A DNA stretch of 64,000 nucleotides from Lactococcus paracarnosus (GCF_006770285.1 NZ_CP017195.1:868001-932000); one strand, 5' to 3'. Counted from the first letter of the stretch, positions 18,000-26,865 are shown. Numbers and translations are program-made. The notes: generated from the letters alone by a model not told the origin.

Positions 18000-18277
18000 C
18001 TCATAGTAATTCAGGAAATTTTTCACAAAACATATCTAAAATATCATCAGTTTCAACAAAAAATCTTACAAAAGAACTTGGAAATAGTCTAATTCAACGA
18101 GTTATTAAATTGCATTGGGATGAATTAGCCGAACTAGAAGCAACCGTTATAGATGGTATGCCATCAATTAATTATGCAAATGGGCATTTATTTAACGTCC
18201 TTATGGCATCTAAAGTATACAATGGTATTGCTTTTTCAACATCCGGTAACATTTATGTAGCCTCTAACTTTTCATAA
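17954..18277 (+). pseudogene. Out-of-frame C-terminal segment of the LysM surface protein
   Basis: Reading GAT GCC CAG from 17954 continues the Ala/Gln-rich sequence (DAQAAAEQAAKND...) for 107 residues to TAA at 18275-18277. The end, NGHLFNVLMASKVYNG...GNIYVASNFS, is like the last strands of CAP/SCP domains (GH..N, then G...YV.NF). This segment has no start of its own. It joins the upstream frame if the G run had 8 (or 5) instead of 7 residues. Confidence 0.75.
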
Positions 18278-18316
18278 GCTACAAAAAGCAGCCAATCATG
18301 AGGAACGTGTCAAACC

Positions 18317-18348
18317 AAAAAGCAAGCCCATTGATGTGCTTGCTTTTT
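18317..18348 (+). terminator. Terminator after the LysM surface protein
   Basis: AAAAAGCAAGC pairs with GCTTGCTTTTT, loop of about 10 bases. It follows the out-of-frame stop at 18277, supporting that position as the natural gene end. Confidence 0.85.
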
Positions 18349-18364
18349 AGCTATTTAGGCAATC

Positions 18365-18394
18365 AAAAAACCGACTTAATTAAGTCGGTTTTTT
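18365..18394. terminator. Bidirectional terminator
   Basis: A perfect 30-base palindrome: AAAAAACCGACTTAA followed by its reverse complement. It serves the minus-strand YueI gene and backs up the surface-protein terminator. Confidence 0.9.
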
Positions 18395-18405
18395 ATCAGT
18401 CATCA

Positions 18406-18855
18406 TTAGCCAAAGAGTTTAGAGAATAGACTCTTTTTTGGTTTGGCTTGCGTCGGAAGTTCTGTCAAGTTAATATCTGGAAAGCAATCAGCTAAATCAA
18501 TCTTATCAAGGTCCATCGCATGATCAGTATGGATGATAATACCGTAAGTATCTGTCGTTTCTTCTTCTAAAATCTGCCCTTCAAAATGGTGATTGGTCGC
18601 CGTCTTGAGATAAAAGCCAGATAGGTCATCAGGTAAGCTACCAGATAGCTTTACAAAAATCGGATCAGATTGGCTATCATAGGTCCTTAGGATATGATCA
18701 AATTGCGCCTTTAACAGCGGATTTTGGGCATCGGAAAGGGTGATAGCGAGTAAGACACGTTCTCGAAACGTATTCAGATAGTGTCTTTGCTCATCGGGGT
18801 TTAGTCGGTATTCGCCGCTTGAGGCGCGGTCTAGCCTGTTTTCTAAATCGCTCAT
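18406..18855 (-). CDS. YueI-family protein (DUF1694)
   Basis: A 149-residue cytosolic protein of the Firmicutes YueI family, whose function is not established. Typical features are the N-terminal LENRLDRASSGEYRLNPDEQRHYLNTFRERV, which matches the family's conserved start with a GE/Y-x-x-PDE pattern, and a short basic C-terminal tail (KKSLFSKLFG). No membrane segments. It shares a terminator region with the surface-protein gene on the other strand. Confidence 0.85.
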   Translation of the reverse strand: MSDLENRLDRASSGEYRLNPDEQRHYLNTFRERVLLAITLSDAQNPLLKAQFDHILRTYDSQSDPIFVKLSGSLPDDLSGFYLKTATNHHFEGQILEEETTDTYGIIIHTDHAMDLDKIDLADCFPDINLTELPTQAKPKKSLFSKLFG

Positions 18856-18936
18856 AATTCTATTCTAACACAAAAGGAAGCGCTTTAAAATAAAAATGGT
18901 TGATAAAACAAGCGCTTTGCCTATAGCATTTCTGGG

Positions 18937-19419
18937 CTAGGCAGTATAGGATTGATGTGATGACTTAGTGATTAACTTGATGGTAAAAAGAATGCTGGTA
19001 TAAGTAAGCAGTAGTAGGAGAAATCCCCAAGTTTTAATCCCCAGTTCAAAGGTTTCTACTAATTCCCAGCTTGTGCTGATCGCGACCAACCACCCGCCTA
19101 GGGTCACGCCGATCCAGCCATTTGCTTTTAAGGAAAAACGACGTAGGGTCTTATGTGTTTCATCAGAAAGTGTGATATCAGCATATGCCTGTTTGATTTT
19201 GCTGATTTTTCGCCTCTCCAAAAATATCTTGACTGGCGGTAGTAACCACCACCATAGAGAAACTTGCTTGATATTTATTTTTTTTGACATCTGAAACCCT
19301 TGCTTAATCGCTTCCCAACCAGCTACTTCTTCGTGGAGTTCAGTTGTCGCTTGAAGTAGGGGGGCAGCAAAAAGTAACCAGGCACCGATCGCTTCTATTA
19401 TTGGGATGAAAAAAGTCAA
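18937..19419 (-). CDS. Hypothetical membrane protein
   Basis: A 160-residue protein with about three membrane segments (FFIPIIEAIGAWLLFAAPLL at the start, GWIGVTLGGWLVAISTSW, TWGFLLLLLTYTSILFTIKL) and a basic middle containing VSLWWWLLPPVKIFLERRK. An AAAGGAGCACAC ribosome site precedes the start on the minus strand. I do not recognise a family. It stands alone between the YueI gene and a small 52-residue gene. Confidence 0.6.
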   Translation of the reverse strand: MTFFIPIIEAIGAWLLFAAPLLQATTELHEEVAGWEAIKQGFQMSKKINIKQVSLWWWLLPPVKIFLERRKISKIKQAYADITLSDETHKTLRRFSLKANGWIGVTLGGWLVAISTSWELVETFELGIKTWGFLLLLLTYTSILFTIKLITKSSHQSYTA

Positions 19420-19591
19420 TGTGTGCTCCTTTATGGATTAAAAATAGCTAGGGATAATTTAGGTATCATCCCTATTTTAAAGAAAACTGCTTGAAACAGA
19501 GGGTACGCCCGTTTCAAGCAGTTTAGATAACTAATGGTAAAGCGTAAAATCTGCAATGATCAATACGAAAGTTACCATGACGTAGCCATGA

Positions 19592-19750
19592 TTATTTAGC
19601 TCTTGCGAGTGTTAAGGTTTTTTTATCAACCATTCTCAATTGACCATCTTCGAGTTGGACAACATAGCTGTTAACTAAGTAGGATTCGTCACCTCTGATA
19701 ACTGTTGCTTTTTGGCCATTTGCTAGTGTGATGATTTCGTCTTTTTTCAT
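19592..19750 (-). CDS. Small hypothetical protein (52 residues)
   Basis: The frame from ATG 19750 to TAA 19592 encodes a compact, strand-like sequence: KKDEIITLANGQKATVIRG, then SYLVNSYVVQLEDGQ and KKTLTLARAK. Composition and codon use look like a real gene (beta-strand alternation, Lys-rich ends), but no strong ribosome site is visible. Unknown function; it resembles small SH3-like or YgaC-type stand-alone domains only in a general way. Confidence 0.5.
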   Translation of the reverse strand: MKKDEIITLANGQKATVIRGDESYLVNSYVVQLEDGQLRMVDKKTLTLARAK

Positions 19751-20099
19751 GGTGTAAGGTCCATTCTAGAGAAAACCAAATAGGGGTTAAACTAAAGGTT
19801 TTTTGTTATTTTAAGCAGTCGCTTAAAGTAGGGAGTGTGATGCGTTACTCATAAATAAGTGGTGCCATCATCTGTAAAGTTTAGGCTGCACAAGAGGCAA
19901 AAATAAACGGCATACTTTAGCACATCGCTTGATCTATTGGCAATAGCTGATGTAACAATCGGTTACATCGGTGACGCGCTAAATACAGGATACAACCAAT
20001 TAAGCATGACCTACCTTATTTGAAAACACTTATAGGACTATTATAGCATAAAACGGCCTAGACCATTGTTTTAAATGCCATCTTATGAAGTGCTTGATG
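19751..20099. other. Intergenic stretch with an inverted repeat
   Basis: No supportable gene. GATGTAAC and GTTACATC (19949-19969) form a perfect 8-base inverted repeat with a 5-base spacer, which may be an operator for an unknown regulator. Confidence 0.4.
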
Positions 20100-20360
20100 T
20101 TATAAAGAGGTTAAAAAAGTTAGCGTACCTAGAATAACGCCTAAGGTGTTTGGGATAATGAGAATATAATCTCTTTTCGGCTGATTAGTGAGACCATAAA
20201 GTACCCAGACTAAGCAAGAAATTGCAGCGATTAAGGGTTGCCAAGGCTGACTTTTGTCGCCGTTTAAGTTGGAAATAATCTGTGGAATATAGGCTAAAAA
20301 GACAAACAAGCCGATTGTAGCACCCACAGAACCGATAAAGAGGTGTATCTTATTTTTCAT
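20100..20360 (-). CDS. SemiSWEET-family sugar transporter (PQ-loop protein)
   Basis: An 86-residue, three-membrane-segment protein. SemiSWEETs dimerise to form a passive sugar channel. The hallmark PQ motif is in FVFLAYIPQIISNL within the first segment, followed by the short GDKSQPWQP loop, CLVWVLYGL in the second segment with the conserved W and Y, and PNTLGVILGTLTFLTSL in the third. Length and topology are exactly those of the family. It is a single gene; substrate unknown. Confidence 0.88.
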   Translation of the reverse strand: MKNKIHLFIGSVGATIGLFVFLAYIPQIISNLNGDKSQPWQPLIAAISCLVWVLYGLTNQPKRDYILIIPNTLGVILGTLTFLTSL

Positions 20361-20768
20361 AATGCAATCCTATCCATATATAGCTGTTAACTGTCCGCAA
20401 TCGGTGTCTATATTGCGAACGTTTTTTTAGTAAGCAGGATAGTTGTAAGACGCCTTGCTAATCCTAAACTAATCTTTTACACGACATACTTGCCATGTAG
20501 CGTCTTTTTTAAGTATAGCATAAGCGTTTCTGAATTTGGTGAACAAGCCTTTATTATAACTATTTAGAGATAAAAAGATTGAATTTAAGGTGTATTTCAG
20601 GACTTATATATCACATAATAGTCTTAAAATAATGTCTAGTTTATGAGTATGCTATCCTTTGCTAATAAACGGTGTAAGCAAGGTATTTTGTGTAGAAAAG
20701 TTCTCAGTTGATAGACTATGAGAATGCTTTTTTTAAGCCTGAAAAGTGACATGATAAAAAAATTATCC
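20361..20768. other. Intergenic stretch, nothing recognised
   Basis: About 400 AT-rich bases between the SemiSWEET gene and the riboflavin promoter. I see no convincing reading frame, RNA or repeat. Confidence 0.5.
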
Positions 20769-20797
20769 TTGACAAAAGAAAATAGATAGTATAGGAT
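20769..20797 (+). promoter_or_regulatory. Promoter of the riboflavin operon
   Basis: TTGACA (20769-20774), 17-base spacer, TAGGAT (20792-20797), directly upstream of the FMN riboswitch. Confidence 0.75.
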
Positions 20798-20817
20798 AAG
20801 GTATAAATAATTGAATA

Positions 20818-20936
20818 ACGCTTCAGGGCAGGGTGTAATTCCCTACCGGCGGTATAGCCCGCGACCTCGAAAGAGTTGATTTGGTGAAATTCCAAAGCCG
20901 ACAGTATAGTCTGGATGAAAGAAGACAGTTGTTTTA
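20818..20936 (+). promoter_or_regulatory. FMN riboswitch (RFN element)
   Basis: The conserved RFN core is plain in order: CTTCAGGGCAGGGTG, AATTCCCTACCGGCGGT, AGCCCGCGA, GATTTGGTGAAATTCC, AAGCCGACAGT and GGATGAAAGAAG. It binds FMN and should end transcription before ribD through the terminator at 20996. Confidence 0.95.
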
Positions 20937-20995
20937 TAATTTTGTAAGATTGTGCATGCTTTTTTTGTGTACTAATTTTGTGAGAAAATAAACAA

Positions 20996-21028
20996 GACAC
21001 CCTGATTTTAGTAAATTTGGGTGTTTTT
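20996..21028 (+). terminator. Riboswitch expression-platform terminator
   Basis: GACACCC pairs with GGGTGTT followed by T6, between the RFN aptamer and the ribD start. It should form when FMN is bound. Confidence 0.8.
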
Positions 21029-21058
21029 TATGTTGTTTTACGATAAGAGAGGAATGTC

Positions 21059-22147
21059 ATGACAGAAGATGAAACCTATATGCGTTACGCACTTGACTTA
21101 GCACGGCTTGGGAAAGGCTGGGTTAATCCCAATCCACAAGTTGGCGCTGTCATTGTTAAAAATGGTCGGATTATTGGCGAGGGCTACCATGAGCGATATG
21201 GTGGTTTTCATGCTGAGCATAATGCCTTTAAAAATCTGATTGAGTCAGCAAAAGGTGCCACACTGTATGTGACACTAGAACCTTGTGCACATACAGGCCA
21301 TCAGCCACCGTGCTTTGAAGCAATTATTGCGCATCAGATTAAGCGGGTAGTCATCGGGCATTTTGATCCTAATCCGCTTGTTTCAGGTAAGGGAATAAAG
21401 GCCATGCGCGCAGCAGGCATCATCGTAGAAGGGCCAATACTAGCACCTGAGTGTGCACAAATGAATGCCATTTTTCTGCACTACATATCAGCACAAACAC
21501 CTTATGTGCTCATGAAGTATGCCATGACCATGGATGGTAAAATTGCGACTTACACAGGTGCTTCAAAATGGATCACTGCTAGTGCTTCACGTCATGATGT
21601 ACACCAAGATCGGTCGCACTTTATGGCTATCATGGTCGGAAGTGGCACGGTCATGTCGGATGATCCAGAATTAACCTCCAGAATCCCAAATGGTAAGCAT
21701 CCGATTCGCATCATTTGTGATAGCAGGCTTCAAACTCCGCTTGATACAAAAGTGGTTAGGACAGCCCGTGATTATCGGACGATTATTGCGACTTGTCAAC
21801 AAGATCCAATCCGAAAACAGGCTTATCTAGCGGCTGGATGTGAGTTACTCGTTATGCCTGAGTTGGATGGGCACCTTGATTTGAAAGCCTTGATGCATGA
21901 ATTAGGTCGATTAGGTATAGACAGTGTTTATTTGGAAGGAGGTGCTAGTCTAAATGCTGCTGCCTTAGCAGCGGGTATCGTCCAGAAAATAAAAACCTAT
22001 ATTGGCCCGAAAATTTTTGGTGGACAGACAGCAAAAACACCTGTAGCAGGCCAGGGTGTGGCATGTCCAGATCAAGCCTATCTACTTGCAAATGCAACAG
22101 TCAAAAAACTCGGTGAAGACATCTTGATAGAAAGTGAGGTAAGCTAA
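21059..22147 (+). CDS. ribD: Bifunctional diaminohydroxyphosphoribosylaminopyrimidine deaminase / 5-amino-6-ribosylaminouracil reductase
   Basis: A 362-residue cytosolic enzyme doing the second and third steps of riboflavin synthesis. The N-terminal deaminase carries zinc-binding HAEHNAF and PCAHTGHQPPC. The C-terminal reductase carries KYAMTMDGKIAT, SKWIT, DDPELTSR and VYLEGGASLNAA. AGAGAGGAATGTC precedes the ATG. First gene of ribD-ribE-ribBA-ribH; ribE starts directly at the next base after its stop. Confidence 0.97.
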   Translation: MTEDETYMRYALDLARLGKGWVNPNPQVGAVIVKNGRIIGEGYHERYGGFHAEHNAFKNLIESAKGATLYVTLEPCAHTGHQPPCFEAIIAHQIKRVVIGHFDPNPLVSGKGIKAMRAAGIIVEGPILAPECAQMNAIFLHYISAQTPYVLMKYAMTMDGKIATYTGASKWITASASRHDVHQDRSHFMAIMVGSGTVMSDDPELTSRIPNGKHPIRIICDSRLQTPLDTKVVRTARDYRTIIATCQQDPIRKQAYLAAGCELLVMPELDGHLDLKALMHELGRLGIDSVYLEGGASLNAAALAAGIVQKIKTYIGPKIFGGQTAKTPVAGQGVACPDQAYLLANATVKKLGEDILIESEVS

Positions 22148-22795
22148 GTGTTTACAGGTATCGTAGAAGAAGTTGGCAAGGTGGTTGGTATGAACCGTGG
22201 TACAAAATCAGTCAAACTGACAGTAGCTGCTAGCCTTATTTTTAGTGATTTAGGCATAGGAGACAGTGTCTCAACTAATGGTGTTTGTCTGACAGTCACA
22301 CATATTTCAGCAAATACATTCACAGCAGACGTGGCACATGAGTCCTTAAATCGCTCAAATCTAGGCGCGCTTAAGTTACAAAGTTCGGTGAACCTGGAGC
22401 GTGCTATGTCTGCTTGTGGCAGATTTGGTGGCCATATCGTGTCGGGGCATATCGACGGTTCTGGCGTGATTCAAGCAGTCAAAGCAGATGATATAGCCAT
22501 CTGGTATACGATTGCGACATCATCAAGTATCATGACATATATCGTTGAAAAAGGCTCGATTACCATTGATGGGATTAGTTTAACCGTAGCCACAGTAACG
22601 GATAAGACATTCAGTGTATCTGTCATCCCTCATACGGCTAGTCAGACGACTTTAAGGGATAGAAAAGTAGGAGATACTGTCAATCTTGAAAATGATATCG
22701 TTGGTAAATATATTGAAAAATTGATGTATCCGCCACAAGAAACAGCAAGCACTGCAAAGTTGAGCATGGAAAAAATAGCACAATACGGTTTTTAA
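22148..22795 (+). CDS. ribE: Riboflavin synthase alpha subunit
   Basis: A 215-residue enzyme that makes riboflavin from two 6,7-dimethyl-8-ribityllumazine molecules. It shows two lumazine-binding halves, each with the family pattern: [21 protein letters not shown] and [11 protein letters not shown] in the first; [11 protein letters not shown] and [11 protein letters not shown] in the second. It starts at GTG 22148, immediately after the ribD stop, with a GAGGTAAGCTAA ribosome site inside ribD. Confidence 0.96.
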   Translation: MFTGIVEEVGKVVGMNRGTKSVKLTVAASLIFSDLGIGDSVSTNGVCLTVTHISANTFTADVAHESLNRSNLGALKLQSSVNLERAMSACGRFGGHIVSGHIDGSGVIQAVKADDIAIWYTIATSSSIMTYIVEKGSITIDGISLTVATVTDKTFSVSVIPHTASQTTLRDRKVGDTVNLENDIVGKYIEKLMYPPQETASTAKLSMEKIAQYGF

Positions 22796-22812
22796 CCACT
22801 GAAGGAGAAGGT

Positions 22813-24021
22813 ATGGATGCATATAATACAGTCGAGGAAGCGCTAGATGCACTCAGAAATGGTCAAATGATTATCGTGACAGATGATGAGACGCGTGAAA
22901 ATGAAGGGGATTTGATTTGTGCTGCGGAGTTTGCGACAACTGAAAATATTAACTTTATGGCAAGACATGCCAAGGGCTTGATTTGTAGCCCAATCAGTGC
23001 CGATTACGCAGAAAAATTACAGCTGTCACAAATGTTAGCAGACAACACAGATAATCATGGGACAGCCTTCACGATATCGATCGATCATGTCGACACGACA
23101 ACAGGCATTTCTGCGATTGATCGCGGTTTAACAATTCGAAAATTAGTCGAAGAAGGGACAACTTATCATGATTTTCGCCGTCCAGGTCATGTATTCCCCC
23201 TACTTGCCAACAAAAATGGGGTGCTAGGTCGTAATGGGCATACGGAAGCTACCGTCGACTTGATGCGACTTGCGGGACTTAAAGCAGCTGGTGTTTGTGT
23301 TGAAATCATGGCTGAGGATGGCGAGATGATGCGGACGACAGAGCTGATGGAAAAAGCTAAGGATTGGGGGTTGAAGATGATTACAATCAAAGCCCTACAG
23401 GATTATCGCAAGTGCAATGATGTCTTAGTTACCTGTGTGACGCAGGCTAAATTACCGACAAAATATGGTGAATTTAAGATCATGGGCTTTATCAATAAGC
23501 TCAACGGCGAGCATCATGTGGCACTAGTGAAAGGTGACATCGGGGATGGGCAAGATGTACTTTGCCGTGTGCATTCTGAATGTCTGACTGGGGATGCATT
23601 TGGGTCAATGAAATGTGACTGTGGTGAGCAATTATCAGCAGCGCTCATGCAAATTAATCAAGCAGGCCGTGGCATCTTACTCTATCTACGTCAAGAAGGT
23701 CGCGGGATTGGTCTGATCAATAAACTTCGGGCTTATGCCCTGCAAGATGATGGCCTTGATACAGTGGAAGCTAATTTAGCTCTTGGCTTTGCTGAGGATG
23801 AGCGTGAGTACTATATCGGGGCACAAATCCTAAAGGAATTAGGTGCAAAATCCCTACGCCTGCTGACAAATAATCCGCAAAAAATAGATGAGCTATCAGC
23901 CTATGGTCTAGCGATTACTGAGCGTGTTGCAATTCAAATCGAAGCAAATGAATTTGATCGGGACTATCTTCATGTTAAGCAAGATAAGATGGGTCACATG
24001 TTTCACTTTGATCAAAAATAA
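22813..24021 (+). CDS. ribBA: Bifunctional DHBP synthase / GTP cyclohydrolase II
   Basis: A 402-residue enzyme joining both entry steps of riboflavin synthesis. The RibB half (about 1-200) has [10 protein letters not shown], the Mg-binding acidic loop, and HTEATVDL. The RibA half (about 205-402) has the zinc site [14 protein letters not shown], and [10 protein letters not shown] typical of GTP cyclohydrolase II. GAAGGAGAAGGT precedes the ATG. Confidence 0.97.
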   Translation: MDAYNTVEEALDALRNGQMIIVTDDETRENEGDLICAAEFATTENINFMARHAKGLICSPISADYAEKLQLSQMLADNTDNHGTAFTISIDHVDTTTGISAIDRGLTIRKLVEEGTTYHDFRRPGHVFPLLANKNGVLGRNGHTEATVDLMRLAGLKAAGVCVEIMAEDGEMMRTTELMEKAKDWGLKMITIKALQDYRKCNDVLVTCVTQAKLPTKYGEFKIMGFINKLNGEHHVALVKGDIGDGQDVLCRVHSECLTGDAFGSMKCDCGEQLSAALMQINQAGRGILLYLRQEGRGIGLINKLRAYALQDDGLDTVEANLALGFAEDEREYYIGAQILKELGAKSLRLLTNNPQKIDELSAYGLAITERVAIQIEANEFDRDYLHVKQDKMGHMFHFDQK

Positions 24022-24114
24022 GTAGGGCTAGATGAGCTAGCAATCTCCATTTAACACGAAACATATCGTAACAAGCACATAACTTAAGTATATAGAATGA
24101 AGAGGGTATATAAA

Positions 24115-24582
24115 ATGACAACTTATGAAGGTAGACTAATTGCACAGGATGCAAAATTCGGCATTATCGTTGCACGCTTTAACGAATTCATTAATGCAAA
24201 ACTTTTGGGTGGTGCACAAGATGCGCTCAAACGCCATGGTGTCGATGAAACAGACATAGACATTGTTTGGGTGCCAGGCGCCTATGAAATCCCTTTGATG
24301 GCACAAAAAATGGCAAACTCAGGACACTATCAAGCCATTATTTGCCTCGGTACAGTCATTCGTGGTGCCACATCGCACTATGATTATGTTTGTGCAGAAG
24401 TCTCTAAGGGAATTGCCAGTGTCTCACTAAGTAGTGGTATCCCGGTCATGTTTGGTGTCTTGACAACTGAAAATATAGAACAGGCGATCGAACGTGCGGG
24501 TACTAAAGCAGGCAATAAAGGCTTTGATGTCGCAGTCGGCGCTGTAGAAATGGTCAATCTGATCAAGGAAATGCAACTCTGA
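24115..24582 (+). CDS. ribH: 6,7-dimethyl-8-ribityllumazine synthase
   Basis: A 155-residue enzyme that condenses the RibD product (after dephosphorylation) with DHBP. Family motifs are [33 protein letters not shown] with the catalytic His, and [13 protein letters not shown] 24115 is chosen: GAGGG is 8 bases before it, while the in-frame ATG at 24097 precedes that ribosome site. Last gene of the riboflavin operon, closed by the terminator at 24619. Confidence 0.96.
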   Translation: MTTYEGRLIAQDAKFGIIVARFNEFINAKLLGGAQDALKRHGVDETDIDIVWVPGAYEIPLMAQKMANSGHYQAIICLGTVIRGATSHYDYVCAEVSKGIASVSLSSGIPVMFGVLTTENIEQAIERAGTKAGNKGFDVAVGAVEMVNLIKEMQL

Positions 24583-24618
24583 TCACTATCGATGTGCTGA
24601 TCATAACTGCACCTCATG

Positions 24619-24659
24619 AAAAATCGCCGCTGATCATATTGATCAACGACGATTTTTTC
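24619..24659. terminator. Terminator after ribH, usable on both strands
   Basis: AAAAATCGCCGCTGATCA pairs with TGATCAACGACGATTTTT (two mismatches) with T tracts at both ends. On the minus strand it stands just after the 28-residue peptide gene. Confidence 0.85.
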
Positions 24660-24695
24660 GTTTTTTAAACCTGCGCCATCTGTTTTGAGATGCTG

Positions 24696-24782
24696 CTAGT
24701 TATCTGTCTGATCATCAGTTATTTTTTTCCAGCCAATAGCTGCGAGAATCTGGCTGATGATATCAGTTATGATGTTAAGCAT
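24696..24782 (-). CDS. Small amphipathic peptide gene (28 residues)
   Basis: A minus-strand frame of 28 codons with a near-ideal ribosome site, AAGGAGG, 6 bases before ATG (24782). The peptide has a hydrophobic, helix-forming first part (LNIITDIISQILAAIGWKK) and a polar tail (TDDQTDN), like phenol-soluble modulins, leaderless bacteriocins or type I toxin peptides. No partner gene or Gly-Gly leader is seen. The ribH terminator lies downstream on this strand. Function is a guess; translation is supported mainly by the ribosome site. Confidence 0.6.
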   Translation of the reverse strand: MLNIITDIISQILAAIGWKKITDDQTDN

Positions 24783-24873
24783 GACCTGCCTCCTTGCTGT
24801 ATCTAGCTGCTGTTTTTAGTAGCGTAAGTAGGTTGAGCTACTGCATAGTATCCATAAGCTAATTTACGAGAGA

Positions 24874-25089
24874 TTAGAAAGGAGAAGTTTCTTTTGGGTC
24901 GTCATCAACTTGTTCAGAGAGTAGTGGTTTTCCGTCTTTATCTACTATGACAGCTGTACCACTGTTAGCGATGGCAAGATATTGTACCCCTGTTTTTTTA
25001 TCTGTAATAACCGTGATACCTTGCGAAAGTCCGCCAACAGCCACATCAAAACGCTCCTTGATTAAGGCTGTTTTTTCTTTTTCTTTCAT
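24874..25089 (-). CDS. DUF6440-family small protein
   Basis: A 71-residue protein with the pattern ERFDVAVGGLSQGITVITDKKTGVQYLAI followed by a Gly-rich NSGTAVIVDKDGKPL, matching small DUF6440-type proteins of Firmicutes. Function is unknown. GGAGAACGACGT precedes the ATG on the minus strand. It lies 23 bases after the PEBP gene and probably shares its transcript. Confidence 0.75.
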   Translation of the reverse strand: MKEKEKTALIKERFDVAVGGLSQGITVITDKKTGVQYLAIANSGTAVIVDKDGKPLLSEQVDDDPKETSPF

Positions 25090-25112
25090 ACGTCGTTCTC
25101 CTTTATTTTAGA

Positions 25113-25625
25113 TCAACTTTCAGCCCATAAGTCAATGGCTACTTCGTCTATAATCTTATCATGCATTGCATCTCTAAAGGCGTTAAAATAGAAGCCTTCC
25201 TGTAAGCCTAACTTGTCGCTTAATGCGAAGACAGTCAAGGTATATCTATGCGCTTTATCGGGTGGCGTAGGGCCCACATATCTTTGTGTAATTTGAGTAT
25301 CTGTTTCCCCAACAAAGATAGAGTCAAAACTATTTGTGCCCTGTACAATGGCTGAACTGGTTTTGCTAAAATTCTCTGGAATTTCTATCTCATCACCAGA
25401 TACCTTAACATTGGCAACTAGCCAGTGGATCCAAGAAAAACCACAGACAGGTACAGCATCATGGTCCAAAAGACTAAAGGCTAGAAATTTTGTCCCACTT
25501 GGCAATCCTTTGACAGCAAAGGGAAAGGAAACAATCGGTTGTCCTTTATATTTATCCGCATCATCCGCATATTTTGAAAATTTTTTAGGGATATACATGT
25601 TGTCGGTAATTACTTTAATATTCAT
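25113..25625 (-). CDS. YbhB/YbcL-type PEBP-family protein
   Basis: A 170-residue phosphatidylethanolamine-binding-protein homologue. Bacterial members are cytosolic with unclear roles. Family marks are FLAFSLLDHDA (usual D-x-D), FSWIHWLVANV with the conserved HW, and YVGPTPPDKAHRYTLTVFAL (G-P-x-P-P then H-x-Y). First of a small minus-strand pair with the DUF6440 gene. Confidence 0.88.
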   Translation of the reverse strand: MNIKVITDNMYIPKKFSKYADDADKYKGQPIVSFPFAVKGLPSGTKFLAFSLLDHDAVPVCGFSWIHWLVANVKVSGDEIEIPENFSKTSSAIVQGTNSFDSIFVGETDTQITQRYVGPTPPDKAHRYTLTVFALSDKLGLQEGFYFNAFRDAMHDKIIDEVAIDLWAES

Positions 25626-25709
25626 TTGGACATCTTTCTATTTTGCGTTCGCACCTTTATCTCAATCTCTTGCTAAGAATTAAAATGGATTAAGCTAGGG
25701 TGTGATGGT

Positions 25710-25934
25710 CTATCGTAGCATATAAAAATAAAATATAATTGTTAGGATAATAAGGGTAATGAGTAGCAATTTTACGACTTTAGATCGAAACAGGTTTTGC
25801 TTTAAGAGTAGTACAGAAATAAATACGACGTCATAACAAATCAGGTAATAAAAATCATCTTTTATAAAGCAATAAATCAGGTTAAATACTATCAATAGGC
25901 TTACATAAAATGGCATCTCATGATTTTTTTTCAT
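25710..25934 (-). CDS. Small hypothetical membrane protein
   Basis: A 74-residue protein with two or three hydrophobic segments (FYVSLLIVFNLIYCFI, YLICYDVVFISVLLL, VKLLLITLIILTIIFYFYML). An AGAGGAGAAAC ribosome site lies about 8 bases before ATG on the minus strand, so it is likely translated. No family recognised; very Ile/Leu/Phe-rich. Confidence 0.55.
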   Translation of the reverse strand: MKKNHEMPFYVSLLIVFNLIYCFIKDDFYYLICYDVVFISVLLLKQNLFRSKVVKLLLITLIILTIIFYFYMLR

Positions 25935-26045
25935 TAATATGTTTCTCCTCTATTGACTTCATTACTTAACCGATATGCGTTTCCCCAACCTGTTAACACC
26001 TCAGTTGAAAAAAATGAGGTGTTGGCCAGATAAAATCTTACATCC

Positions 26046-26325
26046 TCAAGTGCTATCAGGGACGCTATCATCTACAGTAAACGTGATACCCTTTTCTTTA
26101 GGATATGATCCATTTTTTAGAATAGAGTCATATGCTGTAGCACGATTAAAGTCTGATTTAGTATGATCCGCTTTTTTCAGTCTGAACTGGATTAACGATT
26201 TTTCCGTTTTTATCAGTTATCACCGTTTTATTTTGATTATCTGGCAGTTTATTTTGCGTCTTAGCAGTACATGACGTTAAAAGTAAAACAGACAAGACGA
26301 TGCCAAAAATCAGTCGCTTTTTCAT
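26046..26325 (-). pseudogene. Small lipoprotein gene, frameshifted
   Basis: ATG 26325 opens a lipoprotein signal (MKKRLIFGIVLSVLLLTSC, lipobox LTSC) and runs 55 residues to TAA 26158. If one A of a six-A run (plus-strand T 26172-26177) is removed, the frame continues as ADHTKSDFNRATAYDSILK... to TGA 26046, giving 92 residues. The continuation looks coding (SYPKEKGITFTVDD). So the gene is either inactivated or carries a base-call error. GAGAAAATATG precedes the start. Function unknown. Confidence 0.6.
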
Positions 26326-26424
26326 ATTTTCTCTTTTCTACTAGTTTTAAGGACTAGAAATATATCATATAGATAGCTAGTATGATAAGTCATTTAGCCT
26401 GTCTATTATAGATGTGATCTTTAA

Positions 26425-26865
26425 TTAGTAACCAGTGAAATTGACCGTATAGACTTTCTTTTTATCCTTGAAAAAATTGACTTTTTTTGTCGTTTTATTT
26501 ACTTGATAGCTATCATAAATAGGTCCATCATAAATAGATACAGCAAGTCGGGCTAACTCTTTTTTTGAAGCATCTTTCACGTCAGTCCACTGGCTACTCA
26601 GGACAGCCCAAAAAGCATCTAGCTCATCGATATCATGAGATAAGCGGACTCCTCTATGATCTGGTGCATCTATTATATCACTTATATGTTGGCTAAGATC
26701 GTTACTAGCTGTTTCGCTATCTGATTTAAAGGATAAGCTACTAAATATTAATGGAGAAGAACAGATAAGCACAATTAGTATGCCTACAAAAATATTGAAG
26801 GTTAAGGCATATCGTTTAGCCCTTTTTATCCATAATAAGTCAGTTTCATATTTTGCCTTGGTCAT
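26425..26865 (-). CDS. Hypothetical membrane-anchored protein
   Basis: A 146-residue protein with one membrane segment at about residues 18-42 (YALTFNIFVGILIVLICSS) and an extracellular C-terminal part rich in Asp and Ser that ends in strand-like KKVNFFKDKKKVYTVNF. ATG 26865 is chosen because AAAGGGA lies before it; an upstream in-frame GTG at 26895 has no ribosome site. No family recognised. It precedes the frameshifted lipoprotein gene on the same strand and follows a Tim44-like gene, so all three may be co-transcribed. Confidence 0.6.
   Translation of the reverse strand: MTKAKYETDLLWIKRAKRYALTFNIFVGILIVLICSSPLIFSSLSFKSDSETASNDLSQHISDIIDAPDHRGVRLSHDIDELDAFWAVLSSQWTDVKDASKKELARLAVSIYDGPIYDSYQVNKTTKKVNFFKDKKKVYTVNFTGY

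Noticed and set aside
20716-21000. Minus-strand open frame of 94 codons before ribD
   Set aside because: It lies over the FMN riboswitch and its terminator, whose conserved bases explain the sequence.
25975-26166. Plus-strand open frame of 63 codons
   Set aside because: It is antisense to the frameshifted lipoprotein gene, which has a lipobox and a ribosome site.
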